Of a stretch of 33,515 nt of DNA, positions 1 to 6,996 are shown piece by piece. The DNA lies in assembly GCA_937948815.1 (NCBI GenBank), contig CALFAM010000294.1:1-33515 (forward strand), in the 5' to 3' direction. How positions within the stretch are numbered: position 1 is the stretch's first letter; every line of letters starts with the position of its first letter. A program made the translations under genes and the position numbers. The notes beneath the pieces are model-generated. The model was not told where the DNA came from. It saw nothing but the letters and a program-made list of their open reading frames with translations, and made no database searches. The stretch is from an uncultured bacterium. Its GTDB lineage: Bacteria; Acidobacteriota; Thermoanaerobaculia; Multivoradales; J023.

Positions 1-2
1 CG

Positions 3-1925
3 CTGCTCGTCCGGCTCGCTGCCGATGGCCAGCCCGCCCAAGAGCACGACGCCTTGCGTCAGGTCCGCGGCGGTATCGCCCGGGTCGCGACAGCGACCTT
101 CGTGCTTGCCTTGCTGGCCTTGGTCATCGCGGCCGATCGCACCGTGCTGCGGCGCAGTGAGACCATGATTCGGGGCGTCCTCGCGATCGGCTTCGACGAC
201 GCGGTGTTCATGCGCTACGACCCACGTATGCGCGCCATCGCGCGCCAGATCCGGCGTGGCGAGATTCATGACCGGGAAGGGTTGCCGATCGCGGGAACCG
301 ATTCGAGCGGCGCACGAACCTATCCTCTCGGCAGCGCCATGGGGACGCTCCTCGGCATCCTCGACCCTTCGATCGGAACACCGCCTTGGGCCCTGGAAGG
401 TGTGCTCGACGCGCGCCTGCGCGGGCTCCGTGAGATCGACGATCCACGCAGCGTATGGGTTCTTCGCCGGCCAGACGAGACCTTGGCGGATGGCAGCCAG
501 CGCATTCGACGCGACCGAATTCTGTTCTCCGTACCCACCCACGTACTCCGGGACGAGGATCTGCTGCGTGCTCGGCAACGTCAGCCACCGAATACCGAGC
601 TCCTCTTCTCCCGACTGCGACGGATCGATCACAGTCCCCTCGTGCCCATCGCCAAACGCGGCGGCGCGGCACGCGAAGCAGCGATTCGTGCCATGTCGGA
701 CGACCTCGCTCCGCGCACGGTGCGCCTCTCGATCGACAGCCGACTGCAGGAGGCCGCGGCGCGCGCCGTCGCCTCAGTGGCCGAAGCAACCGGCCCGGCT
801 GGCGCGGTTGCCGTCATCGACGTCGACTCGGGACAGGTTCTCGCCCGTGCCCAATGGCCGGACTTCGATCCAGCACGCGCCGAGGCTTGGATCGGATCGG
901 TTCGGCGCACCGACCCCGCCTTCACCGGCTCGTACGGTCCCTGGAAGGACAAGACCGGCGTCGCGGGCCTCTATCAAGCCGGCTCGATCTTCAAGCTGTT
1001 CACGGCACTGGCCTGGGCGCGCCAAGATCGCGGCCAGGCGTTGGTCCCCAACGATTTCACGCGCGCCCCGGACACCACCGACGCCTGCGGCGTGCGTGCC
1101 ACGGCAACGTTTGCGTGTACCGAGCTCAACAGCGAGGGCCCCTTCTTCACACGCCCCGACTGGCTAGCGCCGATCCACGACGCGCACCCGCAGCCCGACG
1201 GCATCGTCGAAATCACCCGCGCCTTGGCCGTGTCCTGCAACGTCTTTTTCGGGCAGCTCGGACTGGCGCTCGGTCCAGAGCCGCTCGCCGAGCTTGCCGC
1301 CGCCGGCCTCGAGGTCGACAACGGCCGAGGCTTTGTCGATGCCGGATCCGGCCCGTCGGTAGCCAGCTCGTTCGAGCCGGGCCAACCCGGCAGCCGACGC
1401 CTGGCGTCCACCGCGTTCGGCCAAGGCGCCGCGCGCCTGCATGTGGTCGAAGCGGCACGCCTCGTGGCTGCCGTCGGCGCCGGTGGCATCTATCGCCGCT
1501 GCCCGCCGTCCATGCTCCTCGACGCACCGTGTGACGAGCGTGTGCTGATCGATGATCCGAGCCGCGTCGCACCGATCCTCGCAGGCATGCGCCGCGTGGT
1601 GACGGAAGGAACCGCACGCCGCCTGCGCGCACCCGCAAACGTTCGCCTCTATGCCAAGACCGGAACGGCCACCGATCCCGGCCGCATTGACGAAGTGCCG
1701 TACGGTTTCACGCGGGGCGAAGAACATCGCGAGCACTCCTGGATGGTGGCACTCGCGGAGCCGGCATCCAACGACCCATGCGATACACAAGCAACCGGTC
1801 GCCTAGCCTTCGCCGCCGTCGTGCCACGGGGTGGCCAGGGCGCTGGGCCGGCACTGACCATCGTCCAGCGGCTGATCGATCAAGCCGTCGCGCTCGGCTT
1901 GCTCGACATGAGCGCTGCTGAATAG
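3..1925 (+). CDS. Penicillin-binding protein transpeptidase, 5'-partial
   Basis: D,D-transpeptidase that would cross-link peptidoglycan on the periplasmic face of the inner membrane. Numbering from the TTG at 54, a membrane anchor lies at residues ~10-27 (a run of A, L, V, F). The catalytic triad motifs are all present: S311-x-x-K314 (SIFK), S394-C-N396 and K535-T-G (KTGTA). The region between anchor and transpeptidase domain (~30-215) is not a recognisable glycosyltransferase. The reading frame stays open leftward from the TTG to the window edge without a stop, so the gene very probably starts outside the window and TTG 54 is not the true start. A second half upstream, such as an FtsW/RodA-type glycosyltransferase as in known FtsW-PBP fusions, is possible but unseen. 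The stop is followed at once by a strong hairpin shared with the convergent protease gene. Confidence 0.9.
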   Translation: MLVRLAADGQPAQEHDALRQVRGGIARVATATFVLALLALVIAADRTVLRRSETMIRGVLAIGFDDAVFMRYDPRMRAIARQIRRGEIHDREGLPIAGTDSSGARTYPLGSAMGTLLGILDPSIGTPPWALEGVLDARLRGLREIDDPRSVWVLRRPDETLADGSQRIRRDRILFSVPTHVLRDEDLLRARQRQPPNTELLFSRLRRIDHSPLVPIAKRGGAAREAAIRAMSDDLAPRTVRLSIDSRLQEAAARAVASVAEATGPAGAVAVIDVDSGQVLARAQWPDFDPARAEAWIGSVRRTDPAFTGSYGPWKDKTGVAGLYQAGSIFKLFTALAWARQDRGQALVPNDFTRAPDTTDACGVRATATFACTELNSEGPFFTRPDWLAPIHDAHPQPDGIVEITRALAVSCNVFFGQLGLALGPEPLAELAAAGLEVDNGRGFVDAGSGPSVASSFEPGQPGSRRLASTAFGQGAARLHVVEAARLVAAVGAGGIYRRCPPSMLLDAPCDERVLIDDPSRVAPILAGMRRVVTEGTARRLRAPANVRLYAKTGTATDPGRIDEVPYGFTRGEEHREHSWMVALAEPASNDPCDTQATGRLAFAAVVPRGGQGAGPALTIVQRLIDQAVALGLLDMSAAE

Positions 1926-1928
1926 ATC

Positions 1929-1964
1929 AGCGGCCCGGGGCGCGCGAAGACGCCCCGGGCCGCT
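1929..1964. terminator. Perfect 14-bp hairpin, bidirectional terminator
   Basis: Arms AGCGGCCCGGGGCG (1929-1942) and its exact complement (1951-1964) enclose an 8-nt loop. It lies 3 bases after the stop of the transpeptidase gene and 62 bases past the stop of the convergent protease gene, so it can serve both. It has no long U tract. Confidence 0.75.
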
Positions 1965-1983
1965 ATCGTAACAATCCCCGAAC

Positions 1984-2010
1984 ACCGTTCATCCCAGCGG
2001 AACGAACGGT
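1984..2010. other. Second 3'-UTR hairpin of the protease gene
   Basis: ACCGTTC (1984-1990) pairs exactly with GAACGGT (2004-2010) around a 13-nt loop, 16 bases beyond the protease stop on the minus strand. The same two-hairpin order (this stem, then a GC-rich terminator) recurs at 3958-4033. Confidence 0.55.
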
Positions 2011-2026
2011 CTCTCTTGTAACGAGA

Positions 2027-3613
2027 TCAGTTACCGCACTGCTGGACCTTGTCCGAGCAGCAGTCCCCAAACCGGACACAGGCATCATCGCACCAGCAAC
2101 CACCAGGCGCCTGCGAACCACAGTTCCCTGCGCACGAGTTCGGATTGTTGGTCGACGGATCCAAGAACTGCTGAATCGACGAGAACGTCACAGCGAAGGA
2201 ACCATCCACCGTAGCGTTTCGATTCGAATCGCACACGTCGTCTAGGTTCGTGCCGCAAGCGCCGAAGAGCTGGCCAACGACCTGTCCACTGCTGTTGACG
2301 ACCGGCGAGCCGCTCGAGCCGCCTTCGGTGGCGCCTGACGTATCACGGCTATAGATGAAGTTGCCGCGCGGCAGGGTGCCGCAGGTGCCGGCAGAGGTCG
2401 ACACACGCTGGGTCGAGTACGCCTGCGGCGCGCCCTTCGGATGGCTGATGCGGAAGAGGTTGGTGTTATTCGAGAACGCCACCGGCGACGTCGTCCAACC
2501 CAGCATCACGCTCCCTGCCGGCGGGTTGCCGTTCAGACGCAGGAAGTTGAAGTCTGTGTTCGCCGAATTTGCCAAGATCGTGGCACCGAGCACGCGCGGC
2601 GAGTTTCCGTCGGGGTTGAAGCAGCTACCGTTGCAGTTGGTGGAGAACTGAAAGAAGGCCTCGAGACCATTGGCGGAAGCCTGCGAGCTGAAACAATGGT
2701 TGGCCGTCAAGAAGTAGGGAATTGTCGTGGACGCATCGGTGTCGTTCATCAGTCCACCGCTACAGATGAACGTCTGGCTACCGACCGGGAACTGCAGGTG
2801 TGCAATGGCATTGCGAACGGGCTGAATCGCACTGGGAATGGACGAGCACGAAGCATTGTTGACGCAGCTCGCGTTGAACGAACAGAAAGCCTTGCCATCA
2901 GGGCCGTCAAGACCTGTAGCAGCCGGATGATTCACCTTCGCGTAGAGAAAATTCTCGCCCAGGTGCACAGCCTCGGCCACCACAAAGCGCGTTGCACGCA
3001 TGGCGCGGTCGACGTTGTCACCTTCGTACACGACCTGCATGTGAAGATCGGGCCCGGCGATCGTATTCGTCCAGAAGTCGCCGCTCTCCATGACGCCTTT
3101 TCCCGTATACGGACCAAATGCTTCGCCATGATCGTTGTAAACATAGAGACCAGCACCGGCGGGCAGCGAGAACTCGCTGAGGTGGAGGCGCGTGGCAGTG
3201 GCCCCTGGCACGCGAATCGTGCTCCACCACACAAAACCGTCGCGGGCAGCGCGGAGGTTGCCACGGGACACGCTGCGCGTCGCCCCAACTGTCTTGGCAA
3301 GATCGACGTTCTCGAACGCGACAGGATGTCCGACCGGAACATTGACACCGACCAGCATACGACCTTGGTTGGTCGGCGCATCGGCGAGCTGACGCTTCTG
3401 AGTCGGACTGGCTTCGACCACCATCGGCGCGGTGCGAGCTCCGCCCTCGGCATCGATCAGCCGCGCGTTGAGCGAACGCATGGCGTTGGCTTCGACAGCC
3501 TTGTCAAACAGTCCAGGAACGACCTCACTTGGCGCTTCGAAAACCTGTGCCGTAGCGGGTACGGCGATCAACAGCGACAGAACTCCCAGAATGCACAGTT
3601 TGCGAAATGACAT
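2027..3613 (-). CDS. Secreted trypsin-like serine protease with C-terminal somatomedin-B-like domain
   Basis: Exported S1-type serine endopeptidase of 528 residues, resembling bacterial lysyl/glutamyl endopeptidases. Residues 1-22 form a Sec signal (basic start, hydrophobic core, PATA cleavage region). A ~200-residue region follows that probably acts as propeptide or beta-rich prodomain. The protease domain (~245-485) shows His306 in TANHC, Asp354 in TDFNFLRL and Ser434 in GGSSGSP, with several cysteines for disulfides. The last 35 residues hold eight cysteines (494, 498, 506, 508, 512, 518, 519, 526) in the order C-x3-C-x7-C-x-C-x3-C-x5-CC-x6-C, which is the somatomedin-B pattern. The start is supported by AAAGGGG seven bases before ATG. 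Two hairpins form its 3' end. Confidence 0.9.
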   Translation of the reverse strand: MSFRKLCILGVLSLLIAVPATAQVFEAPSEVVPGLFDKAVEANAMRSLNARLIDAEGGARTAPMVVEASPTQKRQLADAPTNQGRMLVGVNVPVGHPVAFENVDLAKTVGATRSVSRGNLRAARDGFVWWSTIRVPGATATRLHLSEFSLPAGAGLYVYNDHGEAFGPYTGKGVMESGDFWTNTIAGPDLHMQVVYEGDNVDRAMRATRFVVAEAVHLGENFLYAKVNHPAATGLDGPDGKAFCSFNASCVNNASCSSIPSAIQPVRNAIAHLQFPVGSQTFICSGGLMNDTDASTTIPYFLTANHCFSSQASANGLEAFFQFSTNCNGSCFNPDGNSPRVLGATILANSANTDFNFLRLNGNPPAGSVMLGWTTSPVAFSNNTNLFRISHPKGAPQAYSTQRVSTSAGTCGTLPRGNFIYSRDTSGATEGGSSGSPVVNSSGQVVGQLFGACGTNLDDVCDSNRNATVDGSFAVTFSSIQQFLDPSTNNPNSCAGNCGSQAPGGCWCDDACVRFGDCCSDKVQQCGN

Positions 3614-3957
3614 GAACGATCCCCTTTCGGTTGTAAAGGTGACTTCGGTCTCGCTCGGCTAATGCCAAGCAAGGCGTGGTCTTCGCCGGACACCGACATG
3701 TCGATAGCAATCCTGATGCCAGCCCTCCTTGAAGGGTCACCAGAATCGATCAAAGGTGCTGAAACAAACGTTTTCGTTCAAGTGGGAGCAGCAATGCTGA
3801 AAACCCAAGTGCCCACAATTTCGCAAGGCTAGGAACACACGTTTCTCAGGGCTGCGAAAATGGCACCCGTGACAACGACTCGCCTCGCTCCATCCATATC
3901 TCTCGGACCAGGACCGGAAAGCAGGCGGGCTGAATCGGAGTCGAGCAAAACGAGAAA

Positions 3958-3987
3958 AGCCCGGGGCGCTCTGTAGCGCCCCGGGCT
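3958..3987 (-). terminator. Orphan minus-strand rho-independent terminator
   Basis: AGCCCGGGGCGC (3958-3969) pairs perfectly with GCGCCCCGGGCT (3976-3987) around a 6-nt loop. On the minus strand it is followed by TTTTCTCGTTTT, a good U tract. No convincing minus-strand gene lies to its right, so its gene may be lost or unrecognised. The core GCCCGGGGCG is shared with the terminator at 1929-1964. Confidence 0.7.
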
Positions 3988-4011
3988 GTAACCGTTACGA
4001 TCCACGAATTC

Positions 4012-4033
4012 AGCTCAGCGGCGGGGCTGAGCT
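4012..4033. repeat. Hairpin beside the orphan terminator (copy of protease 3'-UTR layout)
   Basis: AGCTCAGC (4012-4019) and GCTGAGCT (4026-4033) form a perfect 8-bp stem with a 6-nt loop. Both flanks resemble those of the 1984-2010 hairpin: a CTCTCT run on one side and a GATC/GTTAC-containing linker leading to a GCCCGGGGCG stem on the other. The stems differ in sequence but both pair fully. Confidence 0.5.
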
Positions 4034-4293
4034 GCCTCTCTCTCGTGAAGCTCTTGGTTGTGAATCTTGCTGCGGGTGTCGATTCACTTCACGTCCAACG
4101 CTGGCGCTTCCCCAATCCGTGCTCCGTTTCGGACGACAGGGATACGCCAACGGACTCGGCGTGTAACCAGTATGTAACCTAAGCAACTACAGTGCCAACC
4201 ACCCATTGATACACCCTTCGACAACATGAAGACACCAAAGCACCTCCCATAGCTCCGCTGAAGCAACATCCACGTCACCAGGCCCAGAAGCTA

Positions 4294-4330
4294 TCTCAAC
4301 TATGAGAATGATCGAGTCTCAGACTTGAGA
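4294..4330. promoter_or_regulatory. Tandem operator-like palindromes upstream of the SDR operon
   Basis: Two copies of TCTCA-N4-TGAGA lie at 4294-4307 and 4317-4330. They are 23 bp apart centre to centre, about two helical turns, and both are followed by AT (TGAGAAT). They end 56 bp before the SDR start codon. Two identical dyads in that position look like a double operator for a dimeric repressor or activator. The regulator is unknown and none is encoded next door. Confidence 0.5.
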
Positions 4331-4386
4331 ATTCACCCAAATTCGAGTCATCACTGCTCGCGGGACCTCATGCTAGGGTCCGCGCC

Positions 4387-5223
4387 ATGCCAGATCAGCA
4401 TTCAAAGCACCCTGGGGCTTCACCTTCGCATCGGTCCGACGAGGCCCCACGAGACAACCCATTGGCCGGGAAGATCGCCCTGATTACCGGCGGAGGCACA
4501 GGCATCGGGCTGGCAACGGCTCGATCCCTTGCCGAGGCTGGTGCGGCAGTCGCCATCACCGGCCGCCGGAAGCAGCCGCTCGACGATGCAGTCGACATGC
4601 TGACCAACCGGGGAGCCCGTGCGTTGGCAGTCAGCGGCGATGTCGCCCAAGCCGCGGACGCCGAGCGCATGGTGAACGACACCGTTGCCGCCTTCGGCGG
4701 GCTCCACATCTTGGTCAACAATGCCGGCATCGCGACGGGTGGCCCACTCGAAGCGATGGACCCGGCAACCGTCGACGCGTTGATCGATATCGACCTCAAA
4801 GGGCCGATCCATATGACCCGCGCAGCACTCGAGCATCTGTCGGCACATGCTCGAGATGGCGGCGCGGCAGTCGTCAACGTGTCCTCATCGGTGACCCAGC
4901 ACCCGCTGCCCGCCTACAGTGTCTACTCAGCAGCCAAAGCGGGACTCGACATGCTCACGCGATGTTGGGCACGTGAGTTGGCGGCGCAGGGCATTCGCGT
5001 CAACGCGGTCTGCCCGGGTGTCGTGCGGACGCCCATTCACGATGGGCATGGCGACTCGAGCGCGGTTGCCTCGTTTCTCGCCACGATCGGTGACCAGACG
5101 CCGCTGGGACGAGTCGGCGAAGCGGACGAGATCGCCGGCTTGATCCGCTATCTCGCAACACCCCAGAGCGCCTGGATGACCGGCGCAGTCATTCCCTTCG
5201 ACGGTGGCTTGAGCCTGACATGA
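4387..5223 (+). CDS. Short-chain dehydrogenase/reductase (SDR), classical type
   Basis: NAD(P)-dependent oxidoreductase of 278 residues, predicted cytosolic. It has the Rossmann glycine motif GGGTGIG at 35-41, NNAG at 111-114, the catalytic serine region NVSSS at 164-168 and the Tyr180-x3-Lys184 pair. The C-terminal DGGLSLT tail is typical of FabG-like SDRs. Residues 1-27 are a polar extension before the fold; no better internal start exists. The Shine-Dalgarno sequence is weak. Its stop overlaps the next start (ATGA at 5220), so the two are translationally coupled. Coupling with a hydroxyamino-acid dehydratase suggests shared catabolism of a beta-hydroxy amino acid or related hydroxy acid, but the substrate cannot be read from the sequence. 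Confidence 0.92.
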   Translation: MPDQHSKHPGASPSHRSDEAPRDNPLAGKIALITGGGTGIGLATARSLAEAGAAVAITGRRKQPLDDAVDMLTNRGARALAVSGDVAQAADAERMVNDTVAAFGGLHILVNNAGIATGGPLEAMDPATVDALIDIDLKGPIHMTRAALEHLSAHARDGGAAVVNVSSSVTQHPLPAYSVYSAAKAGLDMLTRCWARELAAQGIRVNAVCPGVVRTPIHDGHGDSSAVASFLATIGDQTPLGRVGEADEIAGLIRYLATPQSAWMTGAVIPFDGGLSLT

Positions 5224-6221
5224 GCGACACGCTTTGGATTCCGGACGCAACCCGCATCCGCGCGGCTCGCAAAACGCTTGGCGACAATGTGGTCACGACA
5301 CCCGTGTGGCGCTGGCAGGGGCGCGAGCTCGACAGCCTGATCGGCGCCGAGACCGAAGCCTGGCTCAAGCTCGAGCTGTTCCAGCGCGGCGGCACCTTCA
5401 AACCACGAGGCGCGCTACTCAACATGCTCGCCCTGGACGAGGAAGCCCTCGCGCGAGGCGTGACCGCGGTCTCCGCCGGCAACCATGCGATCGCGGTCGC
5501 CTACGCGGCCAAGGTGCTCGGAACCACCGCCAAGGTGGTGATGCCCGAGACCGCCAACCCTGGACGGGTGGCTGTGTGCCGCGAATGGGGCGCAGACGTC
5601 TGCCTGGTCGCGGACGTGCACAGCGCTTTCGAAGAAGTCCGTCGGATCGAGCGTGAGGAGGGCCGTGCGTTCGTGCACCCCTTCGAGGGAGAGCGCACGG
5701 CGCTCGGTACGGCGACGGTGGGGCTCGAGCTCTCGGATCAGGTGGCCGGACTCGACGCCGTGATCGTCCCGGTTGGCGGCGGCGGCCTGGCCGCAGGGGT
5801 CGCCATGGCGGTCAAGCAGCTCCAGCCGGCCTGTTACGTCTACGGTGTCGAGCCCGCGGGGGCCGACACCATGCACCGGAGTTTCGCGGCAGGCTCGCCT
5901 CAGTCGATCGAATCGATTCGTACGATTGCCGACAGCCTGGGCGCGCCTCACGCCGCGCCCTACACGTTCGCGCTCTGCCGACGGTTCATCGACGAGCTCG
6001 TCAAGGTCGACGACGACCAGCTGCGATCCGCCATGGGCTTGCTCTTTCGCGAGATGAAGCTCGCCGTCGAACCCGCAGGCGCCGCGACCACCGCGGCACT
6101 GGTGGGTCCGCTGGCCGCTGCCCTCCGTGGCAAGCGAGTCGGTGTTGTCGTTTGCGGCGCCAATACAGACGTGGCTTCCTTCGCATCGCAAGCAGACGCG
6201 TCCCCACCATCGACCGGATGA
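5220..6221 (+). CDS. PLP-dependent threonine/serine dehydratase family protein
   Basis: Fold-type II PLP enzyme of 333 residues, likely an L-threonine/L-serine or 3-hydroxyaspartate-type dehydratase that releases a 2-oxo acid and ammonia in the cytosol. The PLP lysine is Lys61 in GGTFKPRGA; SAGNHA (85-90) contacts substrate and cofactor; GGGGL (186-190) binds the PLP phosphate. There is no C-terminal ACT regulatory domain, so it resembles short catabolic or racemase/dehydratase forms rather than biosynthetic IlvA. Its ATG lies inside the stop of the SDR gene, giving a two-gene operon. A related eutD/ectoine-type or racemase activity cannot be excluded. Confidence 0.9.
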   Translation: MSDTLWIPDATRIRAARKTLGDNVVTTPVWRWQGRELDSLIGAETEAWLKLELFQRGGTFKPRGALLNMLALDEEALARGVTAVSAGNHAIAVAYAAKVLGTTAKVVMPETANPGRVAVCREWGADVCLVADVHSAFEEVRRIEREEGRAFVHPFEGERTALGTATVGLELSDQVAGLDAVIVPVGGGGLAAGVAMAVKQLQPACYVYGVEPAGADTMHRSFAAGSPQSIESIRTIADSLGAPHAAPYTFALCRRFIDELVKVDDDQLRSAMGLLFREMKLAVEPAGAATTAALVGPLAAALRGKRVGVVVCGANTDVASFASQADASPPSTG

Positions 6222-6254
6222 GTGCGCGAGGCAAGGCCGCGGTTGGCGTTGCGA

Positions 6255-6764
6255 TCAGCCCGAACCGCTGCTCGAGACGCTAACCAGCTTCCACCCATCG
6301 TCGGTGCGTGCCCAGACCTGTGTGCCGCCGCCCGTGGCCACCACGACATCGCCGGAGACGAGCTCGACCTCAGCGTCGAACTCGTTGACCAGGATGGCCG
6401 TACGGTCGTCGATCACCGAGATTCTGACCGGATCGAACGAGAGGGAACGATACGAAGCAACAGCGGCGGCTTGCTGACGATACGTGCGTGCGAAGTCCTC
6501 GAAGGTGTGGACCGTGGTGCCGTCTGCGTGTAGGCCGACGAATCTCGTGCGATCAAAGTAGCTCAGATAGCGGTCCGTATCGCGGGCCAGAACGGCGGCG
6601 ACCAAGCCATCGAACGATGCCTGGATTTCGACCTGGACCGCATCCGCGTTGACGTTCGGCCCCTCAGAAGGAGCCGGTCGACAGGCCAGCGCACACACGA
6701 GGACGAGCCAGCCAGTTCCCGCGCCCCTGCGCGCCCACCTTCTCGCCCGTACGTTGCCTGCCAT
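6255..6764 (-). CDS. Probable lipoprotein with SnoaL/NTF2-like (DUF4440-type) domain
   Basis: 169-residue exported protein. A basic N-terminus is followed by a hydrophobic stretch (19-27) and Cys28 in CALAC, a loose lipobox, so it is probably lipidated at the cell envelope. Residues ~40-165 look like an NTF2/SnoaL-like cone: an N-terminal helix with repeated F/L positions (SFDGLVAAVLARDTDRYLSYF), then alternating strands ending in WARTDDGWKLVSVS. These domains bind small ligands or act as non-catalytic modules; no catalytic residues can be assigned. The ATG at 6764 is chosen because GGGAG lies just upstream on the minus strand; longer versions would overlap the divergent protease gene. Confidence 0.7.
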   Translation of the reverse strand: MAGNVRARRWARRGAGTGWLVLVCALACRPAPSEGPNVNADAVQVEIQASFDGLVAAVLARDTDRYLSYFDRTRFVGLHADGTTVHTFEDFARTYRQQAAAVASYRSLSFDPVRISVIDDRTAILVNEFDAEVELVSGDVVVATGGGTQVWARTDDGWKLVSVSSSGSG

Positions 6765-6996
6765 TCGTCTCCCGATTCCTCGGCGCCGTTCCGTCCGTGC
6801 CGTTCTCCGGAACAACCACAGTGCGTTCCAGACCGTGTCAAATGCTACAGGACGCGGGCTGCCACCGGGCTCCCGCGGGGATGGGCGATCGAATGTCTCA
6901 TGCCGAGCGCTCAGCGCCCGCGAGGCGGTGCCCGTCCCTGAGCGCACGCTCGGGTGTGGAACAATGACGAGTACACGCAATTGGAGGCTCACACCG

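Larger units (their letters stand above)
3614..4386. other. 773-bp intergenic region between protease and SDR operon
   Basis: It contains the divergent control regions of the protease (minus) and the SDR operon (plus), with lower GC than the genes around it. Inside lie a two-hairpin block at 3958-4033 that copies the 3' end of the protease gene, and two palindromes at 4294-4330 upstream of the SDR gene. A 64-codon minus-strand frame ending at 4084 just before the hairpin block shows no recognisable protein features and is not called. No confident sigma-70 promoter was found. Confidence 0.6.

Noticed and set aside
2441..3610. Long plus-strand frame opposite the serine protease
   Set aside because: It is the antisense shadow of a well-supported protease gene in GC-rich DNA and has no protein motifs.
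4084..4278. 64-codon minus-strand frame ending just before the orphan two-hairpin block
   Set aside because: No domain, signal or Shine-Dalgarno site, and unusual composition; position alone is not enough to call a gene.
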